Positions 1 to 8,994 of a stretch of 64,000 nt of DNA are shown here, piece by piece. Source of the stretch: Alkalimarinus coralli (GTDB lineage Bacteria; Pseudomonadota; Gammaproteobacteria; Pseudomonadales; Oleiphilaceae); contig NZ_CP096016.1 in NCBI RefSeq assembly GCF_023650515.1, positions 4,404,001 to 4,468,000 of the forward strand, given 5' to 3'. Position 1 is the first letter of the stretch. Each line of letters opens with the position of its first letter. Below the pieces are notes generated by a model. That model did no database searches. It worked only from the letters and a program-made list of their open reading frames with translations, and was not told the DNA's origin. Made by a program: the position numbers and the translations under genes.

Positions 1-1
1 T

Positions 2-2788
2 ATGAAAAATGGAGTCATTCTTGCCACTTACTGGTTATTGCTTGCGTATTCGCTTGTGAGTTTCGCACAGGAAAGTCTGGGGTCTTTAGATGCAGGTATT
101 ACAAAAAGCCCTTTTGATACACGTGCATATGAATTCATGGTGCTACCTAATAAACTTGAGGTGTTGATAATATCAGACCAGCAAGTTGAAAAGTCAGCAG
201 TATCATTGATAGTCGACTCAGGAAATTCCAGCGACCCCGTTAAATTCCCTGGCATTGCTCACCTGTTAGAGCATATAGTGTCACTTGGCTCAAACAGGGC
301 CCCCCCGCCTGAGGGTTTTATACCTTTTGTCATGTCACATGGAGGTAACTATAACGCGCATACTGCACTAGACTACACGCTTTTTTCTTTTGATGTATCA
401 TCCAGTCACTTACAGCCTACACTTCAACGCTTTGGTGAAAATATCACAGAGCCTTTGCTGCAGCCTTACTACATAAATAGTGAAATAGATGCTATTAATG
501 CAGAATTTGAACTCCTGAGACATAACGAGGGCTGGATAGACTTGGCTTTTCTGAGGAGGGTTATGACCCCCTTGCATGATTATAGTAAGTTTGATGTTGG
601 GAACTCGAAAACTTTGAAGCAGGCAGGAGTCGGAGAGGCGTTAGCTGAATTTTATCAAACGAATTATTCGGCAGACCGGATGAAAATGGTCGTTGTAAGT
701 AACCTTTCTGTGGAGGATATAAAAAGTGCAGTGACATCTGCATTATCAATATTACCTGTCAGAAACTCTAATTATGATAAAAAAATGGGAGAGGTGCTTT
801 TTGCTCCAGAAAATTTACCGATGCGAATGGATATTGAGACGCCTAATGAGCACCCGGTAATGATGCTTACATTTTCAGTACCTCCTCATCATGCTGAATA
901 CAAAACGAAAGCCGGTGAGTACATTGCCAACTTGCTTATGAGGCGTGGGAAAGGAAGTCTTATCGGGTTGCTAAAGGGGAAAAGCTGGGCTTCTGATATA
1001 TTGGTTGGTACAAGGGTAGACGGCAACAAAAATGCGACATTTGATATTCGGATTGACCTAACGAATGAAGGTGCGTTTCAGTTTGATGCCGTGGCGCAGT
1101 CTGTATTTCAGTATCTAAACCTTATTCGATCAAAGGGAGTAGACGAAAGTTTTTATCTGGAAATGAGCAAATTAGTACATAGTCAATTCATCTATCAAGA
1201 GCGCTTGCCTGCACGAAAATACGTTAATACCCTTGCTCAAAATATGCTTCGTTATCCTGTTAGTGATTTGTTATCAGGCCCCATTTTATTTGAAGACTTT
1301 AATGCACCTGCAATTTACCGGTACTTGTCATACCTTGCACCAGAAAAAGTGCTTTTGACAATGAGTGGGGTCAGCAACCCACTAACCAAGACTGAAGGGT
1401 GGTCAGGAAGAAAATACAGCGTTAATAAGCTAGACAGGAAGCTTCTGGAAAAATGGCAGTCCCCCGGTCAAAATGACGGTTTAGTTATTCATTTGGATAA
1501 AAACAAATTTGTACCAGGAGAAAAAAATCTTAAGCCAATAGCTTTTAAAATGAAGAAGCCTGTGTTGATTGATCAGTCTGCTAATTACAGTCTCTGGTAT
1601 AAGCAGGATATTGAATACAGTACCCCGAAATCAGATTTGTACTTTTTGCTACAGTGGCGTGGCGCGGGTATGTCTATTAAAGAAAGAGTGCTTGCAGAGT
1701 TATTTTCATTGCTGGTCAAAGAAAAGCTTTACTCAGAATCGGTCAAAATTGCTGAAGCGGGATTGACTTATGATATTTATACTAATGCATATGGAATCAC
1801 CATTAATATTGGTGGATTCACTGACAAACAGTCACTGCTGTTAGCTGAGATAATGAAGTCATTCAATATTAGTTCAGCTATAAGCAAAGAGGCGTTTTTG
1901 AGCGCTAAAAAATCTCTCCAAAAGAAGTATCAAGAGTATTTGTCTTTACAACCCTACGAGCGATTGCTTAATGAAATATATGTAGAACTTCAAGATAGGA
2001 GCTGGCCTGTCAGTCAATGTAATGAGTATCTGGGGAGGCTTACGATGGAGGAACTATCGCAGTTTGGGGTAAAGCTTCAGCGGTCATTACAGGTAAGGGG
2101 ATTGATTCATGGTAATTTACAAAAAACTGATGCACTAGCACTTGGTGATATTGTTAAGGAACATTTCGCCGTTTCTGCTAGAGAACCGGTTTCTATTGTG
2201 GAGTTAAAGACCAAAAGCCTAAAAGAGAAAGCTACCAAATTACGGTTAGTCAGTATGGATCGACCTGACTCTGCAATAGTTAACTATTTTCAGGCTCGAG
2301 GGCTTGCGGCTGAGGCTAGAGCTAAGGTTTTATTGCTACTGCAAAAAATAAACCCTTTCTTGTTACAAGAACTGAGAGTTAAACGAAAGCTAGGGTATGT
2401 CGTACAGGCTATGATGGTACCGTTATATGGTGTGGAGGGAATAGCTATAGTTCTTCAGTCACCAATGGAAAATGAAGCTGTACTGCAAGAGGCGCTTGAT
2501 GAGGTGTTAATTGATTTTATCAAGAGCTTGGAAAATATTAGCGAGCAGGACTTTGAAAAAAGTAAAAACACCCTGATTGAGCAGGTATCTTCAAGACCTC
2601 CAAGCTTGAACATAAAATCGTACTACTACTGGGTACAACTTAGCCAGGGAAGGCTTGACTTTGATGAGGCGGAGCGGGTGGAAAGTGCTCTAAGAAGGGT
2701 GGATAAATCTGCTTTCTTGAAGTTTAGCCAAGACTTCTTGTCACCTAAAATAAATGGACGCCTAATTTTACAAACCGCTACAAATTAA
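2..2788 (+). CDS. Secreted M16 (pitrilysin/insulinase-like) zinc metallopeptidase
   Basis: A 928-residue protein with an N-terminal hydrophobic signal (residues about 5-22, ending near FAQ), so it is probably periplasmic or secreted. The inverted zinc motif HLLEH lies at residues 87-91 (H87, E90, H91), and the third ligand fits E168, 77 residues after H91, as in the M16 family. M16 enzymes degrade peptides inside a clam-shell built from repeated alpha/beta domains, and the length suits a full four-domain member. The ATG sits one base from the window edge, but the signal peptide directly after it suggests the true start. It runs convergently toward the small-peptide operon next door. A role in peptide turnover or maturation of the microcin-like locus is inferred, not shown. 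Confidence 0.88.
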   Translation: MKNGVILATYWLLLAYSLVSFAQESLGSLDAGITKSPFDTRAYEFMVLPNKLEVLIISDQQVEKSAVSLIVDSGNSSDPVKFPGIAHLLEHIVSLGSNRAPPPEGFIPFVMSHGGNYNAHTALDYTLFSFDVSSSHLQPTLQRFGENITEPLLQPYYINSEIDAINAEFELLRHNEGWIDLAFLRRVMTPLHDYSKFDVGNSKTLKQAGVGEALAEFYQTNYSADRMKMVVVSNLSVEDIKSAVTSALSILPVRNSNYDKKMGEVLFAPENLPMRMDIETPNEHPVMMLTFSVPPHHAEYKTKAGEYIANLLMRRGKGSLIGLLKGKSWASDILVGTRVDGNKNATFDIRIDLTNEGAFQFDAVAQSVFQYLNLIRSKGVDESFYLEMSKLVHSQFIYQERLPARKYVNTLAQNMLRYPVSDLLSGPILFEDFNAPAIYRYLSYLAPEKVLLTMSGVSNPLTKTEGWSGRKYSVNKLDRKLLEKWQSPGQNDGLVIHLDKNKFVPGEKNLKPIAFKMKKPVLIDQSANYSLWYKQDIEYSTPKSDLYFLLQWRGAGMSIKERVLAELFSLLVKEKLYSESVKIAEAGLTYDIYTNAYGITINIGGFTDKQSLLLAEIMKSFNISSAISKEAFLSAKKSLQKKYQEYLSLQPYERLLNEIYVELQDRSWPVSQCNEYLGRLTMEELSQFGVKLQRSLQVRGLIHGNLQKTDALALGDIVKEHFAVSAREPVSIVELKTKSLKEKATKLRLVSMDRPDSAIVNYFQARGLAAEARAKVLLLLQKINPFLLQELRVKRKLGYVVQAMMVPLYGVEGIAIVLQSPMENEAVLQEALDEVLIDFIKSLENISEQDFEKSKNTLIEQVSSRPPSLNIKSYYYWVQLSQGRLDFDEAERVESALRRVDKSAFLKFSQDFLSPKINGRLILQTATN

Positions 2789-2823
2789 GTTGCTAGACTG
2801 GATTGGATGCCCCTGCTTTAAGT

Positions 2824-2964
2824 CTAAATTGTTGGAAGTGCGCCACCAAACACAATTATAGAGCCTCCAACCAATGCGGCACCATCAACATATTCACCGT
2901 GATTAATGTCAATTAGCCCCATGACGGAGAGTAAAGAAGAAAATGGAATTAGAAAAATAGCCAT
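2824..2964 (-). CDS. Small hydrophobic protein (46 aa), possible immunity-type membrane peptide
   Basis: A 46-codon frame beginning MAIFLIPFSSLLSVMG and ending GGALPTI. It has two hydrophobic stretches (about residues 2-17 and 29-45) around a polar DINHGEYVDG turn. It starts 15 bases after the stop of the 98-aa membrane gene on the same strand, so it would be the last gene of the peptide operon. No strong Shine-Dalgarno is visible, so translation would have to be coupled. I do not recognise a family. Small membrane proteins behind a double-glycine peptide gene are often immunity proteins, which is the inference here. It could also be chance open sequence. Confidence 0.45.
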   Translation of the reverse strand: MAIFLIPFSSLLSVMGLIDINHGEYVDGAALVGGSIIVFGGALPTI

Positions 2965-2979
2965 AAGTTAGGTGAAAAA

Positions 2980-3276
2980 TTAGAGGGCTCCTGTTTTAAA
3001 ATACCCGAGTAGTGAAATGGCTCCCGGTACTATCATTAGTGCTAAGCCTAGGTAGAAATTTGGGTCTTTTTGCAGCTCAGGAATAAACTGATCTATTTCA
3101 TCTGCACTTTTTATTAGTAATAATTTAGGTGTTTTGAATAGCACATATGACATGAGCGCACCTCCCAATAGCAAAGCCGCGAACATAGGCTTGTTTTCGT
3201 AAAAAAAATAGATAGACAAGATGAATGAAATAATACCGCCACCGGCAACTAATTTTGATGCTGTCAAAGCTGTCAT
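2980..3276 (-). CDS. Small membrane protein in the peptide operon (98 aa), candidate immunity protein
   Basis: A 98-residue protein with three predicted membrane segments: residues about 8-26, 30-47 and 74-92. A charged loop (KSADEIDQFIPELQKDPN) separates the second and third. An AAGG ribosome site lies 7 bases before the ATG. It follows the 83-aa membrane gene by 35 bases on the same strand, downstream of the double-glycine peptide gene. No family was recognised. Size, topology and position fit bacteriocin immunity proteins, which block the peptide at the membrane. That function is an inference from context. Confidence 0.7.
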   Translation of the reverse strand: MTALTASKLVAGGGIISFILSIYFFYENKPMFAALLLGGALMSYVLFKTPKLLLIKSADEIDQFIPELQKDPNFYLGLALMIVPGAISLLGYFKTGAL

Positions 3277-3311
3277 TGATATACCTTGAATGAAGTGACT
3301 AATCGTGAGCT

Positions 3312-3563
3312 TCAGTTCTTTTCTTGTTCAATTAGTTTGCTTTCAATTCTAGCTAAGGCTTGTACACAAAACATATTTATAGATCCTGAAAACACCACAA
3401 TCAAAAAGACAATGAAAATAAGTTTCTGGTTATCCTGCAGCTGAGGGGTATCAAATAGTGTTACGGATAACAGTGTAGCGACAAAAGCGAAGTACGCGAC
3501 AGGAATCCATCTATAAGTTTTGGTTAGAGACTTATCTACATTGGTTGTGAAGAAATTATTCAT
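3312..3563 (-). CDS. Small two-helix membrane protein (83 aa), candidate immunity protein
   Basis: An 83-residue protein with two membrane helices (residues about 17-37 and 48-69) and a charged C-terminus (ARIESKLIEQEKN). Its start has an AAGGA ribosome site 9 bases upstream. It lies directly behind the double-glycine peptide gene, separated from it by a strong stem-loop, and ahead of the 98-aa membrane gene. Position and topology suggest an immunity protein. I do not recognise the family from sequence alone. Confidence 0.7.
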   Translation of the reverse strand: MNNFFTTNVDKSLTKTYRWIPVAYFAFVATLLSVTLFDTPQLQDNQKLIFIVFLIVVFSGSINMFCVQALARIESKLIEQEKN

Positions 3564-3619
3564 GTGATTAGGTCCTTACTAAAATAAAGGTATGTATCAA
3601 GGTAGCTAATTAGCAGCCC

Positions 3620-3657
3620 TTTACCTGCTACTCTTTGGCGTACAGATAAAGGGCCTT
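3620..3657. terminator. Stem-loop just downstream of the double-glycine peptide gene
   Basis: GCCCTTTA and TAAAGGGC form 8 pairs, extended by CTG/CAG after one mismatch. The loop is about 15 bases. It begins a few bases past the peptide stop codon, between the peptide gene and the candidate immunity genes. There is no long T-run on the minus strand, so it may act as a partial terminator or 3' mRNA stabiliser, giving more peptide message than immunity message. That arrangement is common in bacteriocin operons. Confidence 0.5.
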
Positions 3658-3663
3658 TTGACC

Positions 3664-3840
3664 TTACCAATAACTATAGAAACTGCCTAGCGCAAACATT
3701 GCTCCGCCAATAGGAAGGCCAAAGGCTGCTGTGACAGGGCTGTAAAGTGATAAGCCCATTACAGCTAAGCCACCGTTTTGCCAGTCATTAAAGTCTCCAC
3801 CACTTACATTTTCAACTTCTTGCATAGATAATTCTTTCAT
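3664..3840 (-). CDS. Double-glycine leader peptide, class II microcin/bacteriocin-like precursor (58 aa)
   Basis: The precursor is 58 residues with a 15-residue leader MKELSMQEVENVSGG. This matches the LSxxEl-x-x-v-x-GG signal cut by C39 peptidases. The predicted mature peptide is 43 residues (D16-W58). It is Gly- and aromatic-rich, lacks Cys, has a GxxxG motif (GLPIG, residues 41-45), and ends FYSYW. The longer open frame upstream is rejected: AAGGA lies 8 bases before the chosen ATG at 3840. The gene is divergent from the HlyD/C39-ABC/TolC exporter genes, which would cleave and export it. Class II microcins and class IIb-type pore formers have this layout. Antibacterial activity is inferred; a signalling peptide is the alternative. 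Confidence 0.82.
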   Translation of the reverse strand: MKELSMQEVENVSGGDFNDWQNGGLAVMGLSLYSPVTAAFGLPIGGAMFALGSFYSYW

Positions 3841-4025
3841 TTTTATCATCCTTAATTGATTTATGTACCTAACAAACGCCATCTTTGAGGCTTCCTCAGA
3901 TGGCCAAAATATCCTACAAGAAAGTTTCAAGTCTAATAACTGTCACTTCTGACAGTTACCTTCCCCTTTTCTCTCAATCATAATTGCTCCCAAAGAATGT
4001 TGTTCATAGATTTAATAGGGAAGTT
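3841..4025. promoter_or_regulatory. Divergent promoter region between the peptide gene and exporter operon
   Basis: 185 AT-rich bases separate the peptide precursor (minus strand) from the HlyD gene (plus strand). It must hold both promoters and the leader-peptide ribosome site. Near its right side is a small near-palindrome around ACTGTCACTTCTGACAGT (about 3939-3956, arms ACTGTCA/TGACAGT), a candidate operator. No recognisable Fur box or other named site was seen. Confidence 0.4.
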
Positions 4026-5273
4026 ATGTCTGATTCGTTGTTCAGGAAAGAAGTGATTGAAAATCAGCGAGAGCGCTTATGGGGTGACTTAGTTATTTCC
4101 CAGCCGCTTTCTTATTATGTGCTGAGTGCCGTTGCGATTTTGTTTGCTATTTTATTGATAACCCTCCTATTTATGGGGAGTTATGCTCGTAAAGAGTCGG
4201 TAAAAGGATATTTAGCTCCCGATCTTGGCTTGGTCAAACTCTACGCACCGAGAGAGGGTGTTTATGCTCAGGTTCATATTAAACAGGGACAGAAGGTAGA
4301 GGAAGGACAAATACTGTTTACGGTGGTTGATGAAACTGTATTAAGCAGTGGTGATGATATTGACTCTGTTATTCTGCAACAATTGAACAAGGAGGAGGCG
4401 GTAATTGATGCACGTATTGAGCGGGAAACGCTACGGGTAAGCTCTGAAGAAAAGCGTCTAAAAGCCCTTATTCAAGGCGCGCATGGAGAAATTAAACAGC
4501 TTATTGAGCAACAACGTATTCAAAAAGAGCGGCTGCTGCTATCAGAAAAGCAGTATAAAGCGATGAAGTTATTGGCCGATGATGCGCTTGTTTCTGAAAC
4601 CCGTTATCAGGAACAATATGAACGGCATTTAACAGATCGCCAGCAAGCGGCAGATATTTCTCGTCAGCTACTCAGTCGACAGAATGATTTGAGGGTAACT
4701 GAGTTTGAGCTGGAGCAGCTGCCCGAAAATAGTGCAGAGCGTGTTGCTGAGCTAGAAACCAGAAAGATTGACTTGGTTAAACGACGGACTGAAATTGATG
4801 GGCGGCGCAGTTTTACTGTTCGAGCGCCCGTTAATGGACGGATTTCCAGCCTGCAAATATCAGCTGGTCAAGCTGTTGTGCCTAATAAACCGATATTGGA
4901 TATTTTACCTGAAGGGGCACAGTTACAGGCTGAGTTGTTTGTACCGAGCCGTGCGATTGGTTTTATATCTACACAGCAATCAGTGAAGTTGCAGTATCAG
5001 GCCTTTCCTTATCAGCGCTTTGGGATTTACGATGGTACTGTGATGAAAGTCACCGAATCCATTCTCTCGCCTTCTGATATTCCCTCGCTTTTAAGGTTGC
5101 AAGAGCCGGTTTACAGAATCTCTGTAGAGCTGGACGAGCAGACGGTCTCTGCTTACGGCAAGGCATTACCATTACAGGCCGGCATGCTACTTGATGCTGA
5201 TATTATTGTTGATAGCCGAACGCTGGTTGAATGGATTCTTGACCCGCTGTACAGCCTGCAAGGAGTGTTGTAA
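4026..5273 (+). CDS. HlyD/CvaA-family membrane fusion protein of the peptide exporter
   Basis: About 415 residues. The periplasmic adaptor links the C39 ABC exporter to the outer-membrane channel in type I secretion. It has a short cytoplasmic N-terminus (SLFRKEVIENQRERLWGD), one membrane helix at residues about 32-54, and a biotinyl-lipoyl-like half (GVYAQVHIKQGQKVEEGQ). A long coiled coil rich in E, K, Q and R follows, then the second lipoyl half (FTVRAPVNGRISSLQIS). I use ATG 4026 over the in-frame TTG at 3984: the family usually begins just before SLFRKEV, and AGGGA precedes this ATG. The stop overlaps the ABC gene start by one base (TAATG), so the two are translationally coupled. Confidence 0.92.
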   Translation: MSDSLFRKEVIENQRERLWGDLVISQPLSYYVLSAVAILFAILLITLLFMGSYARKESVKGYLAPDLGLVKLYAPREGVYAQVHIKQGQKVEEGQILFTVVDETVLSSGDDIDSVILQQLNKEEAVIDARIERETLRVSSEEKRLKALIQGAHGEIKQLIEQQRIQKERLLLSEKQYKAMKLLADDALVSETRYQEQYERHLTDRQQAADISRQLLSRQNDLRVTEFELEQLPENSAERVAELETRKIDLVKRRTEIDGRRSFTVRAPVNGRISSLQISAGQAVVPNKPILDILPEGAQLQAELFVPSRAIGFISTQQSVKLQYQAFPYQRFGIYDGTVMKVTESILSPSDIPSLLRLQEPVYRISVELDEQTVSAYGKALPLQAGMLLDADIIVDSRTLVEWILDPLYSLQGVL

Positions 5274-7450
5274 TGAGCGCTTCTTTGAGTTTATTGAATT
5301 TTACCGGCCGAAAAACGCTACCGGTAACCTTGCAAACAGAGATGGCTGAGTGTGGGCTGGCATGTTTGTCTATGGTGGCAGCTTACCATGGGTACGAGGC
5401 TGATTTAACGAGTTTACGGCACAAATACCCGGTCTCGCTAAAAGGCGTTACGCTCAAAAGTTTGATGGATATTTCTGACAAAATGGGCATGGCATCTCGA
5501 GCGCTGCGCCTGGAAATTGGGGATATGCATAAACTGCAACGCCCCGCAGTGTTGCACTGGGATATGAATCACTTTGTGGTATTAAAGTCTGTAGGCAACC
5601 AAAAAATTACCATTCACGACCCCGCTCAGGGTGAAAGGGTTTTGAACTTTGAAGAGGTATCAAAACACTTTACGGGTGTAGCATTGGAACTAACACCCAC
5701 GCGTTCTTTTGAGCCTAAAGTAGAGCAGCAACGCCTGCACTTGAGTGACTTCTGGCGAAATGCTTCTGGCCTCAAACGTGGTTTAATTCAGCTTTTGTTG
5801 CTATCCGTTGTTTTACAGATTTTTGCACTTATTTCCCCGTTTTATATGCAGCTAGTGGTTGATGAGGTGATTGTTAGCTATGACGCCGACTTGCTCAAGG
5901 TACTTGCATGGGGCTTTTTACTGCTGGCGTTGATTAAATTGAGCACTGATGCGCTTCGCTCTTATGTTATTTTGCATATCAGTAACATGCTGAGTTTTCA
6001 AATGGGCGTTAACCTGTTTCGGCACCTTGTTCGATTGCCGATGGATTTTTTTGAAAAGCGCCACATTGGTGACGTGATGTCTAGATTCGGCTCGCTTAAC
6101 CAGGTGCAAGAACTGTTAACTACGGGGGTGGTTACAGCGATTGTGGATGGAGTAATGGCGATTACCACCCTGGTGATGATGGTTATCTATGCGCCAATAT
6201 TGGCTGTAGTTGTAACAGTGGTTGTGTTGATCTATGGAATTATTCGTTACGCGTTATATCGACCTTTACGTCAGCTAACAGAAGAAGAAATTGTTGCCAA
6301 GGCAAAAGAAGATTCAAACTTTATGGAGAGCGTCAGAGGTATACAGAGTATCAAGATTTTCGGACGAGAGGCTGATCGTCAAACACTTTGGCAAAACCGC
6401 TATGCGGAGGTGATTAACACCGGAATTCGTCTGGGTAAAGTAAATATTGCTTATAGCACCATCAACAACCTGTTGTTTGGGCTTGAGAACGTATTGGTAA
6501 TTTATCTAGGCGCTCAGTTGGTATTGGATAATGCATTCTCTGTGGGCATGTTATATGCGTTCATTTCTTATAAAGGCCAGTTCACCGACAAAACGGTTGC
6601 GCTGATTGAAAAGTTAATTGAATTCAAAATGTTGGGGTTGCATCTTAATCGTATTGCAGATATTGCACTAACCAAAAAAGAAAAAGCCCTGGAAGTTGAG
6701 AGTGTTCAGAGTGAGTTAATCGAAGGTAACTTAGAGCTTAAGAATATCAGTTACCGTTACTCTGATTCTGAGCCTTGTATTTTTGAAAATGTCAGCATGA
6801 GTGTGGCACAGGGCGAGTCCGTGGCGATTATCGGGCCCTCTGGTTGCGGTAAAACAACACTGATTAAAGTCATGATGGGCTTATTTGAAGCATCTTCAGG
6901 TGCCCTTCTGGTTGACGGGAAAGTGCTTGATAGCGCTAGTGTTCGAGGCTTTCGGTCTCAGGTGGCGGCTGTGATGCAGGATGACCAACTTCTATCAGGG
7001 ACAGTGGCAGACAATATCTGCTTTTTTGACTCCTCGCCAGATCATGAAAGAATTGAATATTGTGGCCAGTTAGCTGCTATCCATCATGATATAGAAGCGA
7101 TGCCCATGCGGTATAACAGTTTAGTGGGGGATATGGGGACAACCTTATCTGGAGGACAAAAACAACGCTTGCTATTGGCTCGAGCGCTTTATCGCAAGCC
7201 TAAAATTCTGTTTCTGGATGAGGCGACCAGCCACCTGGACACTCAATTAGAGTACTTTGTCAATGAGGCTGTTAAAAAGCTGGACGTTACGCGTATTATC
7301 ATTGCTCATCGACCAGAAACCATCCAGTCAGCAGATAGAGTGTTAGTTTTTGAACAAGGACGGCTGATCGATGTAACCGAACAGGTTGCTTCAGCTAATC
7401 ACCAAGATGGAATGCCTGCGCGGCAAGGGCAAAAACCCAGGGAAGAGTAG
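5273..7450 (+). CDS. Peptidase-containing (C39) ABC exporter of double-glycine peptides
   Basis: A 725-residue bifunctional exporter. The N-terminal C39 cysteine peptidase keeps Q21, catalytic C27 (in QTEMAECGLAC), H100 (MNHFVVL) and D116 (IHDPAQG), so leader cleavage after GG should work. A six-helix ABC membrane domain follows at about residues 160-450. The nucleotide-binding domain has Walker A GPSGCGKTT (about 520-528), signature LSGGQKQR (about 625) and Walker B ILFLDEAT (about 645). It resembles CvaB-type microcin exporters. It sits between the HlyD and TolC genes in one operon, with the matching substrate gene divergent at 3664-3840. Confidence 0.95.
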   Translation: MSASLSLLNFTGRKTLPVTLQTEMAECGLACLSMVAAYHGYEADLTSLRHKYPVSLKGVTLKSLMDISDKMGMASRALRLEIGDMHKLQRPAVLHWDMNHFVVLKSVGNQKITIHDPAQGERVLNFEEVSKHFTGVALELTPTRSFEPKVEQQRLHLSDFWRNASGLKRGLIQLLLLSVVLQIFALISPFYMQLVVDEVIVSYDADLLKVLAWGFLLLALIKLSTDALRSYVILHISNMLSFQMGVNLFRHLVRLPMDFFEKRHIGDVMSRFGSLNQVQELLTTGVVTAIVDGVMAITTLVMMVIYAPILAVVVTVVVLIYGIIRYALYRPLRQLTEEEIVAKAKEDSNFMESVRGIQSIKIFGREADRQTLWQNRYAEVINTGIRLGKVNIAYSTINNLLFGLENVLVIYLGAQLVLDNAFSVGMLYAFISYKGQFTDKTVALIEKLIEFKMLGLHLNRIADIALTKKEKALEVESVQSELIEGNLELKNISYRYSDSEPCIFENVSMSVAQGESVAIIGPSGCGKTTLIKVMMGLFEASSGALLVDGKVLDSASVRGFRSQVAAVMQDDQLLSGTVADNICFFDSSPDHERIEYCGQLAAIHHDIEAMPMRYNSLVGDMGTTLSGGQKQRLLLARALYRKPKILFLDEATSHLDTQLEYFVNEAVKKLDVTRIIIAHRPETIQSADRVLVFEQGRLIDVTEQVASANHQDGMPARQGQKPREE

Positions 7451-7456
7451 CTGTAA

Positions 7457-8863
7457 ATGAAAAGGACTTTATTAAAGGCTGAACTTTTAAAAGCAACGAT
7501 CTTAAATGTGGTGGCATTAACGCCTCTAACGTTCGTTTTTGGTGTTGTTTTGTGGTTGTTAGCACCGCATGCTAGTGCACATACGTTACTTGAAATTTAT
7601 GACATGGCTCGTAGCCATGACCCTGCTTTTAAGACGCAGGAACTGTCTATTATGGCGGCGAAAGAGGTGTTACCGCAGTCGAGGGCTGCATTACTGCCAA
7701 CATTATCTGTTAGTGGGAATACCCGTAAAGTTCACACTTCAAATGAAGATGCCTTTATAGGCAACACACTTGGCCCAGCAGGTGTGTTGGCGCCTGTTAC
7801 AGGGCAAGTATCTAACGATTATAATGCTATTGGTTACTCTGCGGAACTCAATCAACCGTTGTTTGATCCTCAAAAATGGTATCGCTATAAGCAAGGACAG
7901 GCACTTTTTAATCAGCAGGAGTGGGAGCAGGTTAAAGCAGAGCAAGACCTGATTACTCGTGTGACTACAAGTTATTTTAATGTTTTGCGTGAAATGAATG
8001 AGCTAACAAGTTTGCAAGCAGAAAAACGTGCAGTAAAAAAACAGTCTGAGCAGTTGCAACGTCATTTTGAAGCAGGTTTGGTTGATATGACTGACGTTTA
8101 TGAAGTCAAAGCGGCACTGGATCGCATTCGGGTGAGAATTATTCAGGCCAATAACCGCTTGCAAGCAAGGCGTGAAGAGTTGATTGGCTTGACAGGGAGA
8201 GGGGATATTGAGGTTCAGCCCGTATTTGACTCGCTAATCGTTGAAGAAATTAAGCCTGGAAATGAAAAGTTTTGGAAAGACTTAGCGATGCAAAACAATG
8301 CAGAAATAAAAGTGGCCAACATAGAGATTGCAGCAGCAAAAGAAAATAAAAATGCCGCGAGGTCTGAACACATGCCAACAATCAGTATTTCTGCGTCTTA
8401 CTTTGCTGATGATAGCGGTGTAGGTGGGTATGGGAAGGCAATGTCAGATACATCAACACTTTCTTTGAATCTTAATATGAAACTGTTTCAGGGGGGCGCT
8501 GCTAGCTCTAGAAGCAGAGAAGCAGCGCTACGTTTAGACGAGTCAAAGCTAAGGTATCTGGATAAGATTCGAGAGATTGAGCAAAATACTGCCACACTAT
8601 TCAGAACAATTCATGCAGATGTGGCGTCGGTGAATATGCTTAAGCTGACGGTTAACTCTCATGAAGAAGCGCTAAAGGCTGTAAAAGCTGGGTATCGAAT
8701 GGGCATCAGAAACGCCGTGGATGTATTGCAGGCCCAAAAAGCCATGTTTCTGGCAAAAAGGACGCTTATAGATGCTACTTATGATTATGTTAGTAATATC
8801 ATTGAGTTAAAGCGCCTGGTAGGGGTTGTGGACAGGGATAGCTTGGTGTTTAGTGATGGATAA
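7457..8863 (+). CDS. TolC-family outer-membrane channel of the peptide exporter
   Basis: A 468-residue TolC-type protein. It has an N-terminal signal ending near HASA (about residue 41), then two structurally repeated halves starting LLEIYDMARSHDPAFK and FWKDLAMQNNAEIKVAN, with long helices between short strands. In trimers this family forms the outer-membrane beta-barrel and periplasmic tunnel for type I secretion. It starts 6 bases after the ABC exporter stop, completing a dedicated three-gene export operon. A private TolC inside the locus means the system need not use the housekeeping channel. Confidence 0.92.
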   Translation: MKRTLLKAELLKATILNVVALTPLTFVFGVVLWLLAPHASAHTLLEIYDMARSHDPAFKTQELSIMAAKEVLPQSRAALLPTLSVSGNTRKVHTSNEDAFIGNTLGPAGVLAPVTGQVSNDYNAIGYSAELNQPLFDPQKWYRYKQGQALFNQQEWEQVKAEQDLITRVTTSYFNVLREMNELTSLQAEKRAVKKQSEQLQRHFEAGLVDMTDVYEVKAALDRIRVRIIQANNRLQARREELIGLTGRGDIEVQPVFDSLIVEEIKPGNEKFWKDLAMQNNAEIKVANIEIAAAKENKNAARSEHMPTISISASYFADDSGVGGYGKAMSDTSTLSLNLNMKLFQGGAASSRSREAALRLDESKLRYLDKIREIEQNTATLFRTIHADVASVNMLKLTVNSHEEALKAVKAGYRMGIRNAVDVLQAQKAMFLAKRTLIDATYDYVSNIIELKRLVGVVDRDSLVFSDG

Positions 8864-8994
8864 TAATATCTAGTAGCTAAAACTTGACCTGACCATTACT
8901 CCGCTAGTTTCCCTCGCCAATATGGTGATGACGGGCCTGCCTTTTATTGTGTATCATTACCTCCGTAAGCGTTTAGCAGCAAATGGAGGTGCAT

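Noticed and set aside
3664-3930. 88-codon version of the double-glycine peptide starting at 3930
   Set aside because: The extension has no ribosome site and would place the leader motif internally; AAGGA fits the ATG at 3840.
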